Assembly: GCA_902525565.1 (NCBI GenBank)
Contig: CABZHY010000001.1
Span: 1-64,000 of the forward strand
Direction: 5' to 3'
Length of the DNA: 64,000 nucleotides
DNA from: an uncultured Pelagibacteraceae bacterium
Lineage (GTDB): Bacteria; Pseudomonadota; Alphaproteobacteria; Pelagibacterales; Pelagibacteraceae
The position numbers and the translations under genes were made by a program. Under the pieces are notes generated by a model. It ran no database searches. It worked only from the letters and a program-made list of their open reading frames with translations, and was not told the origin of the DNA. Shown one piece after another: positions 1 to 9,764 of this stretch. Within the stretch, counting starts at the first letter, position 1; each line of letters starts with the position of its first letter.

Positions 1-536
1 AAATTTTAGAAAGTCCAAGAGACTCTCAAAACTTAGGCTTAGAAATGGTTTATCAAGATCTTGCCTTAGCTGGAAACTTACCAATAGGTGAAAATATATT
101 TCTTGGAAGAGAACCCACTAAAAATTTAGGATTTATCAAATTATTAGACTTTAATAAAATAAAAGAATTAACAAATGCTCATCTAGATAAATTAAAAATA
201 AATGTAAAAAGTGCAGATCAGAAAGTAGAAGAACTTTCAGGTGGTCAAAGACAAGCAGTTGCTATTGCTAGGTCTACAGCTTTTAATGCTAAAGTAGTAA
301 TTATGGATGAACCAACTGCTGCATTAGCAATTAAAGAAGTGGGTAAAGTATTAGATCTGATAAATAGTTTAAAAAAAACAGGTGTTGGAGTGATTGTAAT
401 AAGTCATAGAATGGATGATATATTTACAGTATGTGACAGAGTAATGGCTTTGTTTCAGGGAACAAATTTTGCAGAAGCCAACTTATCAAATACCTCTAGA
501 GATGAAGTGATTGGTTGGATTATGGGAAAAAAATAA
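1..536 (+). CDS. Sugar ABC transporter ATP-binding protein (RbsA/XylG/FrcA type), 5' truncated by window edge
   Basis: Frame open from base 3; 'LSGGQRQAVAIARSTAFNAKVVIMDEPTAAL' signature and Walker B. Confidence 0.93.
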   Translation, partial: ILESPRDSQNLGLEMVYQDLALAGNLPIGENIFLGREPTKNLGFIKLLDFNKIKELTNAHLDKLKINVKSADQKVEELSGGQRQAVAIARSTAFNAKVVIMDEPTAALAIKEVGKVLDLINSLKKTGVGVIVISHRMDDIFTVCDRVMALFQGTNFAEANLSNTSRDEVIGWIMGKK

Positions 537-538
537 AT

Positions 539-1552
539 ATGGAAGATAAAGATAAAAAAATTTTAAGTCTACATTTGAAACTAATGCCATATTTAGAAAA
601 ATATGGAATTCTTCTTTTATTAGTAATTATGATTTTGGTTATGCACATTTTACAACCAGATGTTTTTTTATCTTGGAGAAATGTAACTAACGTTTTTAAA
701 CAAATATCTTGGCAATCAATGTTAGCTTTGGGAGTATTTATGGTAATTGTGACTGCTGGAATTGATCTTTCGGTTGGTTCAATCATGATGTTATCATTAA
801 TGATTTTAGCTGTTGTTGCTAAAGCTGGAGCGCCTTGGTACATTGTGGTTATTACACCTTTAATTGCAGGATTTTTATGCGGTCTATTTAATGGCCTAGG
901 TATCACCTTACTTCGCATGCCACATCCTTTTATAATGACTTTAGGTACACTTTATATATTTAGAGGAACTGGAAATCTAATCTCTGGTGGAACTCCTATA
1001 AGTGGTTTTACAGATGAAGTTAGGTACCTTGGTCATGGAAGAATTGATCTTCAATGGTTAGGATTAGAAAAATCACAATACCTTCCTGTAAGTTTAGTTT
1101 TGATTGCAATTGTATATATAATTTTTTGGATTTTTTTAAATCATAGTAAAACTGGAAAATGGATTTACGCAATCGGAGGAAATCCAAATGCTGCTAGAGC
1201 ATCTGGAATAAATGTTAACAAAATTTTAGTTATAGTTTATTCATTATGTGGATTTCTATCTGGTATTGGTGCTTTAATTTTAGCAGGTAGAACGGACTCA
1301 GGTTATCCGAATGCTGGACTTCAATCCGAACTTGATGCGATTGCTGCATGCATAATTGGAGGAGCAAGTTTTTTTGGTGGAAGAGGTACAGTTCTAGGAG
1401 TATTTGCAGGTGTAATGATTATGGGAATTTTAAGAAATGGTCTCAATTTGATGGATGTTAGTTCTTTTTGGCAGCAGGTTTTAATAGGTTCAATAATAGT
1501 TCTTGCAGTTTACATAGATGTATTAAGAAGAGATTTGGGAACTAGAAAGTAA
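539..1552 (+). CDS. Ribose-type sugar ABC transporter permease (RbsC family); ATG at 539 preferred over TTG at 515
   Basis: Multi-TM, 'GIDLSVGSIMMLS', 'GGNPNAARASGINV', 'GGASFFGGRGTVLGVFAG' motifs. Confidence 0.93.
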   Translation: MEDKDKKILSLHLKLMPYLEKYGILLLLVIMILVMHILQPDVFLSWRNVTNVFKQISWQSMLALGVFMVIVTAGIDLSVGSIMMLSLMILAVVAKAGAPWYIVVITPLIAGFLCGLFNGLGITLLRMPHPFIMTLGTLYIFRGTGNLISGGTPISGFTDEVRYLGHGRIDLQWLGLEKSQYLPVSLVLIAIVYIIFWIFLNHSKTGKWIYAIGGNPNAARASGINVNKILVIVYSLCGFLSGIGALILAGRTDSGYPNAGLQSELDAIAACIIGGASFFGGRGTVLGVFAGVMIMGILRNGLNLMDVSSFWQQVLIGSIIVLAVYIDVLRRDLGTRK

Positions 1553-1672
1553 ATTATTCGTACTTACAATCCCTAGTTGTATTCAAAATTGTCTTACTAC
1601 ATTTATAAACAGTTGAACTCTATTCAATTTTTTTATTTAATTTAGTTTTGTAAATAACAATAGGGGAAATAA

Positions 1673-2605
1673 ATGAAGAACTTAACAAAACAAATTGTTG
1701 TTTTTTTTACAGCAATATTTTTATCAATCAGTATAGGTTCAGTTTCTTTTGCTGATGGACATGGTAAAAAAATTCTATTCAGTATTAAAGGTCCTGGATC
1801 AGGAAATCCTTTTTGGGCATCTGTAACAAAAGGTGCTGAAGAGGAAGCTAAAAAACTAGGTGTTAAATTAATTTTAATTGCACCTCCTCAAGAAGGAGAT
1901 GTTCAAGCACAGATAAACCAAGTAGAGGACCAACTGGCAAAAGGTGTTGATGCTTTAGCACTTGCACCAGGAGATCCTAATGCGTTTGCTCCGATCGTTG
2001 ATGATGCTATCAAAAGTGGTGTTCCAGTAGTATTTGTTGATACAAAAGGAATAAACGAAGGAGTAACTTTTATTGGTACAAATAATATGAACGGTGCAGA
2101 GTTAGCCGCAAAATTTATTTGTGATAAAACTCCAAAAGGATCTGACGTAGCAATTTTGACTGGTATCGAGTCTCAATCAACAGCTTTGCTAAGAAGAGAT
2201 GGAGCAATAAAAGGTTTCAAAAATTGTGGATTAAACATTGTTGCAACTCAAACTGCTGAGTGGGATACTGCAAAAGGTAGATCTGTAACTGAGTCGATCA
2301 TCTTAAAAAATCCAAACATCAAAGCAATATTTGCTTCAAATGACAATATGGGTTTAGGTGCTATGCAGGCGCTTAAAGATGCAGATATGAATGATGTAGT
2401 TGTCGTAGGATTTGATGCTACTCCAGATGCAGCTACAAGTATCTTAAAAGGAGAAATGACAGCAACAATTGCTCAGTTTTCTTATAACATGGGTGCATAT
2501 GGAGTAAAATATGCTCTTGAATTAGCTAATGGTGGAAGTATTGATCCAAATATCGATACAGGAACACAATTGGTTACAAAAGAAAACGCTAACGATTTTA
2601 AATAA
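1673..2605 (+). CDS. Periplasmic sugar-binding protein (RbsB-like)
   Basis: Signal peptide then PBP1 fold 'KGAEEEAKKLGVKLILIAPPQEGDVQAQINQVEDQLAKGVDALALAPGDP'. Confidence 0.92.
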   Translation: MKNLTKQIVVFFTAIFLSISIGSVSFADGHGKKILFSIKGPGSGNPFWASVTKGAEEEAKKLGVKLILIAPPQEGDVQAQINQVEDQLAKGVDALALAPGDPNAFAPIVDDAIKSGVPVVFVDTKGINEGVTFIGTNNMNGAELAAKFICDKTPKGSDVAILTGIESQSTALLRRDGAIKGFKNCGLNIVATQTAEWDTAKGRSVTESIILKNPNIKAIFASNDNMGLGAMQALKDADMNDVVVVGFDATPDAATSILKGEMTATIAQFSYNMGAYGVKYALELANGGSIDPNIDTGTQLVTKENANDFK

Positions 2606-2630
2606 TCATTAGATAATAAAATATTAAAAA

Positions 2631-2660
2631 GGGTGGAATTTAATTCCACCCTTTTTTTTT
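2631..2660 (+). terminator. Rho-independent terminator-like hairpin between SBP and fucU
   Basis: GGGTGGAA-TTTAA-TTCCACCC followed by nine T. Confidence 0.9.
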
Positions 2661-2678
2661 ATGTAATATAATATTTTA

Positions 2679-3140
2679 ATGTTAATAAATATTAATCCAG
2701 TTTTAAGCCCTGAATTATTATTTCATCTAAGATCTATGGGTCATGGAGAAAAATTAATTTTAGCTGATGCGAATTTTCCTGCTAATACTTCTAATGATAA
2801 GGTAATAAGATTAGATGGAGTTGGTATTAAAGAAGCAGCCTCAGCAATCCTTTCAGTTTTTCCTCTTGATAGTTTTATTGTTACACAAGGTGGATCTCCA
2901 GCTTTGAGAATGGAAGTGGATGATCAACCAGATGAATTAACAGAGACGCATAAGGAATTTATTGATGTAGTTAAAAATGTTTCTGGAGAAAATTGGAAAG
3001 TTGGCTCAATATCTAGACAAAATTTTTATGAAGAAGCAAAAAAAGCATACTGCATAGTTACAACTACAGATGCTAGACCTTTTGGATGTTTTGTTTTAAC
3101 CAAAGGTGTAATTTTACCAGATGGCAAGGTTTGGTCATAA
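2679..3140 (+). CDS. RbsD/FucU family sugar mutarotase
   Basis: 'MLININPVLSPELLFHLRSMGHGEKLILADANFPA' is characteristic of FucU/RbsD. Confidence 0.9.
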   Translation: MLININPVLSPELLFHLRSMGHGEKLILADANFPANTSNDKVIRLDGVGIKEAASAILSVFPLDSFIVTQGGSPALRMEVDDQPDELTETHKEFIDVVKNVSGENWKVGSISRQNFYEEAKKAYCIVTTTDARPFGCFVLTKGVILPDGKVWS

Positions 3141-3150
3141 AATTTAACAA

Positions 3151-4062
3151 ATGAAATCTATTTCTATATTAGGAGTTTTTGTAGCAGATTTATGTTTTAT
3201 TGGAGATAGAATTCCCAGTGAAGGTCAAACAATTTTAGGAAAAAAACATTTAGTAGGTCCAGGTGGAAAAGGATCAAATCAAGCGATTGCAGCTGCTAGA
3301 TTAAATGGAGATGTAAGTTTTATTACCAAAGTTGGTAAAGATAGTCATTCCGAAATGGCATTTAATCTTTATAATAAAGCTGGAGTAAAAACTCATTCAA
3401 TTATTCAGGATGAAAAACTTTTTACAGGAGTTGCTGGTATCATGATCGATAAAGATGGAAACAATGCAATCAATATTGTTTCTGGAGCGGCTGAACATCT
3501 AGTTGCTGAAGATATAGATAATAAAGTTGAAACAATTAAAAATTCAGAAATATTTTTGACACAAATGGAAACTCCTGATGAAATTACTATTTACGCATTA
3601 AAAAAAGCAAAAGAACATAAATGTATAACTATTTTAAATCCTGCCCCAGCACGTAAAATTGATGAGGATATTTTCAAAATAATAGATTTTTTTACACCCA
3701 ATAAAACAGAAGCTGAATTTTATTTAAATAAAAAAATTGAAACAAGTGAAGATATAAAAAACGCATCTAATGAGTTGTTAAAAAAGGGTATAAAAAATGT
3801 GATTATTACTTTAGGTGAAAAAGGTGTTTATTTCGCAAACGGAAAAGAAAACTTTTTCCTGGAAGCTTATAAACTAAAACAACGTGTAATAGATACCACA
3901 GGAGCAGGAGACGCATTTAATGGTGCTTTTGCTGTTGGTTTAGCAAATGATCTAGATATAAAAGAAGCCTTATCATTCGCAAATAAAGTTGCAGGTATTT
4001 CAACGACAAGATTAGGTGCTGCTTCATCTATGCCTTTTGCTAAAGAACTAACAGATAATTAG
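3151..4062 (+). CDS. rbsK: Ribokinase-like PfkB family carbohydrate kinase
   Basis: 'GPGGKGSNQAIAAARL' and 'DTTGAGDAFNGAFAVGL' PfkB signatures. Confidence 0.9.
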   Translation: MKSISILGVFVADLCFIGDRIPSEGQTILGKKHLVGPGGKGSNQAIAAARLNGDVSFITKVGKDSHSEMAFNLYNKAGVKTHSIIQDEKLFTGVAGIMIDKDGNNAINIVSGAAEHLVAEDIDNKVETIKNSEIFLTQMETPDEITIYALKKAKEHKCITILNPAPARKIDEDIFKIIDFFTPNKTEAEFYLNKKIETSEDIKNASNELLKKGIKNVIITLGEKGVYFANGKENFFLEAYKLKQRVIDTTGAGDAFNGAFAVGLANDLDIKEALSFANKVAGISTTRLGAASSMPFAKELTDN

Positions 4063-4064
4063 GT

Positions 4065-5060
4065 TTAATTCTTTTTATTTTCAGCCATTGATAATGCAAT
4101 TTTAAAAGAGTTTAAAATCGGAGCTAGATTAGCCTCATTTTTTCCAGCGATAGCAAATGCTGATCCATGCGCAGTAGTAGTTACTGGTATGGTCAATCCA
4201 CCTTGAACTGTAACTCCTCTATCGAAACCAAATGCTTTAAGACCAGATTGTAACGCATCATGATACATGCCAACCATACAATCATGGTTTTTATTTTTGT
4301 AGGCTACGACAAAAGAGGTATCGCATGGCAGTGGCCCATCAACGTTGTAACCGAGTTTTTTTGCTTCCTCAATTGCAGGAATGATTTCGTCTTTTTCTTC
4401 TGTACCAAACTCTGCGTGTGGATTTAGAGCTTGAATAGCAATTCTAGGATTTTTAACACCATTCAACTCCATAACCTCATTTATTAATTTTATAGGCTTC
4501 ATGATATTTTCTTTAGTAATATATTTAGCAACTTCTTTTATTGGAATATGAGAAGTTACTCTTGCTGTCCAAAAATTATCTATTACATTAAACTCACAAC
4601 AAAAACTATTTACTTCAAGTTTTTCAGCCATTAACTGTAATTCATCTGAATGTTTATTACCTCCAAGTTTTAAACTTGTCTTATTCATTGGCGCAAAATT
4701 AATTGCATCTATTTTTTTTTCTTTAGCAAGAGTTAAAGCTAAATCTAAAGCTTCCAATACACTTTCGCCAGATTCTCTTGATGGTTCAGCTAATTTATAT
4801 TTATGATTTTTTCCTTTAGAAATATCTAATAAAAATCTATTTGATTTATCAAAATTTACCTCATCAAAATTTTCTACAACATCAATATTATGTGAAATTC
4901 CTGTAATACTATTTCCACTTTCAAATACTTGCTTTTCACCAATTATGACGATATTTGCTTTTTTTGTCATCTCATCATTTAAAAGTTTTGAAATTAATTC
5001 TGGTCCAATCCCAGCTGGATCACCAAGTAGAAGAGCAATGTTAGATTTATTTTCAGTCAT
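4065..5060 (-). CDS. PdxA-family 4-phosphohydroxy-threonine dehydrogenase (PdxA/PdxA2-like)
   Basis: 'LLLGDPAGIGPELISKLL', 'MYHDALQSGLKAFGFDRGVTVQGGL', 'TTTAHGSAFAIAGKNEAN'. Confidence 0.9.
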   Translation of the reverse strand: MTENKSNIALLLGDPAGIGPELISKLLNDEMTKKANIVIIGEKQVFESGNSITGISHNIDVVENFDEVNFDKSNRFLLDISKGKNHKYKLAEPSRESGESVLEALDLALTLAKEKKIDAINFAPMNKTSLKLGGNKHSDELQLMAEKLEVNSFCCEFNVIDNFWTARVTSHIPIKEVAKYITKENIMKPIKLINEVMELNGVKNPRIAIQALNPHAEFGTEEKDEIIPAIEEAKKLGYNVDGPLPCDTSFVVAYKNKNHDCMVGMYHDALQSGLKAFGFDRGVTVQGGLTIPVTTTAHGSAFAIAGKNEANLAPILNSFKIALSMAENKKN

Positions 5061-5129
5061 TTTTTTCTTTACGTCTTGTAGCAGATTATGTTTAAATTAT
5101 TAAATATAAATTAACTAAAGAGGGAAATA

Positions 5130-6104
5130 ATGAAAAAAAGCTTTAAACTATTTTTAGCAGCTGCTTTTCTAGTAACTGAATTTTTTGTTGTAGCTCTTCC
5201 ATTAATGATCACATCAGCTAAAGCTGATGGTCATCCAATACAAGCAATTACACACGCTGGTTTTGGTGGTGGAACCGACGTTACTACTAGAATGATGTTA
5301 TTAAGAGCAAGAAGAGTCCTTAAGCAAGACATGCAATTAGTAAACAAAAAAGGTGGTGGTGGAGCCGCATCTATGGATTACATGATGTCTTTACCAGCTG
5401 ATGGAAATCATACTTTAACTTGGACAACAGGTCATGCTGTTTCTATGGCTTTAGGAAAAACTAAAGTTAAGATAAGTGATATGCAACCACTTGCTAGAGG
5501 AACAGACGACCCTCAATTATTTGTTGTAAATTGTAAAAATGATATCAAAGATGCTAAAAAATTTATTAGCACACAAAAATCAAAATCCCTAAAATATGGA
5601 ACTACTCATACAGGTGGTATTGACGATGTTAGTGCAATTGCATTTACTAAAAAAGGTGGATTAAAAGATCCAACAATCGTTGCGTACAAAGGTGTTGCAC
5701 CAATTAAAACAAACCTTATCAAAGGAGATATTGATGTAGGTGTTTTAAACCTAGGTGAAGCATTAACAGAAATTAATGAAGGTAAACTTTGTGTTTCAGT
5801 TGTACTGGCAAACAATAGAATGGCAAAAATTGGAGACTCTCCAACAGCAAAAGAACTAGGTATACCTGTTTCTTTATCTACTGTTAGAGGTTTCGTAACT
5901 AAAAAAGGCGCTCCAGCTGACAGAGTAAAACAATTAGAGGCTGGAATGATGAAAGCTATGAGCCACAACTACTACAAAAATTTCTTAACAGAAATTGGTC
6001 TTGATGAGACAAGTGTCGTAGGTGCAGATGAATGGGGTAAGCAAATGGAAGAAATGCTTGCTGAGATGACTGCGCAACTTAAAGCTTTAGGTTACATTAA
6101 CTAA
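5130..6104 (+). CDS. Tripartite tricarboxylate transporter (TTT) substrate-binding protein, TctC family
   Basis: Signal peptide, 'AFGGGTDVTTRMM', 'NKKGGGGAASMDYMMSLPADG', followed by TctB and TctA. Confidence 0.88.
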   Translation: MKKSFKLFLAAAFLVTEFFVVALPLMITSAKADGHPIQAITHAGFGGGTDVTTRMMLLRARRVLKQDMQLVNKKGGGGAASMDYMMSLPADGNHTLTWTTGHAVSMALGKTKVKISDMQPLARGTDDPQLFVVNCKNDIKDAKKFISTQKSKSLKYGTTHTGGIDDVSAIAFTKKGGLKDPTIVAYKGVAPIKTNLIKGDIDVGVLNLGEALTEINEGKLCVSVVLANNRMAKIGDSPTAKELGIPVSLSTVRGFVTKKGAPADRVKQLEAGMMKAMSHNYYKNFLTEIGLDETSVVGADEWGKQMEEMLAEMTAQLKALGYIN

Positions 6105-6127
6105 TCTAATTAAAAGTACATTTGAAT

Positions 6128-6634
6128 ATGAAAAATGTACAAAATCAAAAAAGGGCAAACAAAAGTTTGCCCTTTTTTTTTAGAGATGAGTTTAGAGTTT
6201 CTCTTATAATTATTTTAATATCTGTAGCATTATTAATCACAACTTTTACTTTTGATATTGTTCCTCCAATCTTAAATAGAGGAATACAGCCAGCTACATT
6301 CCCAAAAGCTCTCTTGGTCTTAATAATAGTAATGACATTGTTAATCTATTATTTGGCAACTAAAAATCCTTGGAAAGTTGAAAAAAAATTACCAAGATCA
6401 TTCTTTCTTACTTTATTAAGTTTTGTTATTTTTATAGTAGTTTCTAAAACACTTGATTTCTTTTTAGCAATCTCAGCTTTATCTATCTTTGTTTCCTATT
6501 GTTGGGGAGAAAAAAGATTATTTTATTTATTACTAGTTGGGATTATTTTCCCAATTATTGTTTTTATATTTTTTGAAACCATTTTAGGTTTAAGATTTCC
6601 CCCAGGAATAATTACTAACATTTACTATAGTTAA
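6128..6634 (+). CDS. TTT small membrane subunit (TctB family); start uncertain (TTG 6122 or ATG 6128)
   Basis: Four-TM protein between TctC and TctA, 'FPKALLVLIIVMTLLI'. Confidence 0.8.
   Translation: MKNVQNQKRANKSLPFFFRDEFRVSLIIILISVALLITTFTFDIVPPILNRGIQPATFPKALLVLIIVMTLLIYYLATKNPWKVEKKLPRSFFLTLLSFVIFIVVSKTLDFFLAISALSIFVSYCWGEKRLFYLLLVGIIFPIIVFIFFETILGLRFPPGIITNIYYS
6151..6181 (+). terminator. Terminator-like hairpin at tctC/tctB junction, lying inside the tctB 5' reading frame
   Basis: AAGGGCAAAC-AAAA-GTTTGCCC followed by nine T. Confidence 0.85.
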
Positions 6635-8113
6635 ATGGATAATTTATTATTAATGCTAGCACCACTTTTCAGTTCTAAACTATTATTAGTTTTATTTTTT
6701 GGAACTTTATTTGGTTTAATATTAGGTGTATTACCAGGGTTAGGACCAACAACAGGTGGAGCATTGATCTTACCTTTCACAATGACTCTAGATCCATTAT
6801 CTGCAATTGTTTTGTTAACTTCTATTTATTGTGCAGGAACCTATGGTGGTGCAATAACTGCTGTACTTATTAATACACCAGGGACCCCAGCAGCTGCTGC
6901 AACTTGTTTAGATGGCTATCCTTTAGCACAAAAAGGTGAAGCAGGAAGGGCTTTAGGGATGGCAACAGTATCAAGTACAGTTGGAGGTATTTTCAGTGTC
7001 GTTATATTAGTTTTCTTTGCTCCTATATTAGCCCAACTTGCTTATGAATTTGGTCAACCAGAATACTTTGCATTAGCAATATTTGGTTTGACTATGCTTG
7101 CTTCTATAGGTGAGGGTAGTCCAATTAAAAATTTAATCGCTGGTGCATTTGGAATATTGATTTCTACAGTTGGTAAAGATTTTATGACTTCAATTGATCG
7201 TTTTACTTTTGGGATCAATGAATTAACTGAAGGAATAGGATTTATACCAGTAGTAGTTGGACTTTTCGCAATGAGCGAGATGTTAACTCAATCAACTTTG
7301 ATAAATCAAATATTTAATAGGATTGCTTTAAAAGCTATTAAATTACCAAGCAAAGAAGATTATAAAAAAACATGGAAAACAATATTACGATCAAGTGGGA
7401 TTGGATCATTTATTGGAGTTCTGCCTGCAGAAGGTGGAACAGTTGCATCTTTAATTGGTTATTCTGAGGCTAAGAGGTTTTCAAAAAATCCAGAAGAATT
7501 TGGAAAAGGATCAATAGAAGGTATTGCAGGTGCAGAAGCAGCAAATAATGCAGCAACAGGTGGCGCGATGGTTCCAACTTTAGCTCTTGGAATTCCTGGT
7601 AGCGCAACAACAGCGGTTATACTTACTGGATTGATTATTCATGGTGTTAGACCTGGACCAGATTTGTTTAGAGAGCAGCCTGATTTCTTATATGGAATTT
7701 TTGGCGCTATGTTGATTGCTAATATTCTCTTTTTTATTTTTGGTTTTTTTGGTGCAAAAATTTTTGCAAGAATAACTTTAGTTCCTAATAAAATTTTATG
7801 GCCAATGATTTTTGCAGTTTCGGTTTGTGGAACGTATTCATTAAATCAATCAATAATTGATGTTTGGATAATGTTATTTTTTGGAGTACTAGGTTTTTTT
7901 ATGAGAAGATATGGTTTTTCAGTTGTGCCAGTTATTATCGGATTAATTTTAGGAGAATTAGTTGAAGGAACTTTAAGACAATCTCTGGTTATATTTGATG
8001 GTAATTGGCTGATGTTTTTCACAAGACCAATTGCTTTAACATTCTTTATTTTGTCTTTAATTGCTTTGGCTTTTCCTTTAATAAGATCAAGAAAATTTAA
8101 AAAGAAATTATGA
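6635..8113 (+). CDS. TTT large membrane subunit (TctA family)
   Basis: 'GVLPGLGPTTGGALILPFTMTLDP', 'GGAITAVLINTPGTPAAAATCLDGYPLAQKGEAGRALG'. Confidence 0.95.
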   Translation: MDNLLLMLAPLFSSKLLLVLFFGTLFGLILGVLPGLGPTTGGALILPFTMTLDPLSAIVLLTSIYCAGTYGGAITAVLINTPGTPAAAATCLDGYPLAQKGEAGRALGMATVSSTVGGIFSVVILVFFAPILAQLAYEFGQPEYFALAIFGLTMLASIGEGSPIKNLIAGAFGILISTVGKDFMTSIDRFTFGINELTEGIGFIPVVVGLFAMSEMLTQSTLINQIFNRIALKAIKLPSKEDYKKTWKTILRSSGIGSFIGVLPAEGGTVASLIGYSEAKRFSKNPEEFGKGSIEGIAGAEAANNAATGGAMVPTLALGIPGSATTAVILTGLIIHGVRPGPDLFREQPDFLYGIFGAMLIANILFFIFGFFGAKIFARITLVPNKILWPMIFAVSVCGTYSLNQSIIDVWIMLFFGVLGFFMRRYGFSVVPVIIGLILGELVEGTLRQSLVIFDGNWLMFFTRPIALTFFILSLIALAFPLIRSRKFKKKL

Positions 8114-8859
8114 TTAAGTACGATTTAAATAATCGAGTGGCAGTTGTTACTGGTGGAGCCCAGGGATTTGGTTTAGCAATAACCGAAAGATTTATTGAAG
8201 CAGGAGCTAAAGTTGTAATTTGGGATATTGATGAAAGTGCAGCCAAAGAAGCGATTGATAAAGTCAAATCAGAACACCTAAGTCATCAAATTGTAGACGT
8301 AACTAATTTTGAAATAGTAAATAAAAATTTAGAAGAAGTAGAAAAAAAATACGGAAAAATAGATATTTTCATTAACAACGCAGGTATTGCGGGTATGAAT
8401 ACTACTGTAGCTGAATATCCATTAGATGAATGGAAAAAAGTGATGAATTTAAATTTAAATTCAGTTTTTTATTGTTGTAAAGCAGTTGTTCCATTTATGT
8501 TAAAAAATGATTATGGAAGAATAGTTAACATTGCATCTATTGCAGGAAAAGAAGGAAACCCAAATGCTAGTGCTTATAGTACCTCTAAAGCTGGCGTTAT
8601 AGGTTTAACTAAATCATTAGGGAAAGAGCTAGCACAAAAAAATATAGCTGTAAATTGTGTGACTCCAGCAGCAGCTAAAACAAGAATTTTTGATCAAATG
8701 ACTGAAGAGCATATAAGTTATATGTTATCAAAAATTCCAAGAAATAAATTTGCAAAAGTTGAAGAATTAGCTTCATTAGTAACTTGGCTAGCTAGTGAAG
8801 AAAATTCATTTTCAACTGCAGCTGTTTTCGATTTAAGCGGTGGAAGAGCGACATATTAG
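8110..8859 (+). CDS. SDR family oxidoreductase
   Basis: 'VTGGAQGFGLAI', 'NNAGIAG', 'YSTSKAGVIGLTKSLGKELA'; ATGA overlap with tctA. Confidence 0.92.
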   Translation: MIKYDLNNRVAVVTGGAQGFGLAITERFIEAGAKVVIWDIDESAAKEAIDKVKSEHLSHQIVDVTNFEIVNKNLEEVEKKYGKIDIFINNAGIAGMNTTVAEYPLDEWKKVMNLNLNSVFYCCKAVVPFMLKNDYGRIVNIASIAGKEGNPNASAYSTSKAGVIGLTKSLGKELAQKNIAVNCVTPAAAKTRIFDQMTEEHISYMLSKIPRNKFAKVEELASLVTWLASEENSFSTAAVFDLSGGRATY

Positions 8860-8861
8860 TT

Positions 8862-9764
8862 ATGCAAATAGGTATTGATGTAGGTGCAACTAAAATTGAG
8901 AGTGTTGTCCTTGAAGAAAATGGTAATGAAAAGCACAGATCAAGAATATCGTGTCCGAAGGAGTACACTCAAATTGTAACTGCGATAAGAGATATCCATA
9001 GAAAATTAGAACAAGAGTTTAGACAAGAACTTCCAATTGGTGTTTGTCATCCAGGAGTTCATTCTCCTCAAACTGGATTGGTAAAAAATGCTCCAAACAT
9101 AACATGGTTAGAAAAAAAACCATTTCAAAGTGATCTACGTAAAGCTCTTGGAAAAGAAGTTTTTTGTGAAAATGATGCAAATTGTTTTGCTTTATCTGAA
9201 GCAACAGATGGAGCTGGCACACATTATAAAATCGTTTATGGAATTATACTAGGCTCAGGAGTCGGAGGTGGTTTAGTAATAGATAAAAAAATTATTACTG
9301 GCTCGAATGGAGTAGCAGGTGAATGGGGACATAACCAAATTCCATATTTTGCAGCTAAGAAAGAAAATTTTGACTCCAGTAACGCAAGGGAAGCAGAGAT
9401 TGAAAGTTTTTTGTCTGGTTTAAGTTTAGCAAAAAGATTTAAGAAACTTTATGGAAAAAATTTAAAAACAAATGAAATTTTTGAATTAAATAGAAAACAT
9501 GATTTAGATGCTGAAAGATTTATTGATGATTTTAAAGTTAATTTAGCAATGTCTCTTTCTAGTATCATAAATATTTTAGACCCTGACGCTTTTATATTTG
9601 GAGGAGGAGTTTCAAATGAAATTGATTTTTTGCATGAAATTGATTCATTGGTAAGAAAATTTGTTATTGGTAGAGAATATGAGGGTGTTTTTTTAAAACC
9701 TAGATACGGAGACGCTAGTGGTGTTAGAGGTGCCGCAAGATTAGGAAGAAGCGCGACATATTAG
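8862..9764 (+). CDS. ROK family sugar kinase (fructokinase/NagK-like)
   Basis: 'IGIDVGATKIESVVLE', 'FCENDANCFALSEA', 'GVVGEWGHNQIP'-like motif, 'FIFGGGVS'. Confidence 0.9.
   Translation: MQIGIDVGATKIESVVLEENGNEKHRSRISCPKEYTQIVTAIRDIHRKLEQEFRQELPIGVCHPGVHSPQTGLVKNAPNITWLEKKPFQSDLRKALGKEVFCENDANCFALSEATDGAGTHYKIVYGIILGSGVGGGLVIDKKIITGSNGVAGEWGHNQIPYFAAKKENFDSSNAREAEIESFLSGLSLAKRFKKLYGKNLKTNEIFELNRKHDLDAERFIDDFKVNLAMSLSSIINILDPDAFIFGGGVSNEIDFLHEIDSLVRKFVIGREYEGVFLKPRYGDASGVRGAARLGRSATY

Noticed and set aside
520-918. 132-aa antisense ORF
   Set aside because: Lies fully antisense to the RbsC-like permease; composition is typical of a shadow ORF
5606-5968. 120-aa antisense ORF
   Set aside because: Antisense to tctC, no recognisable domain
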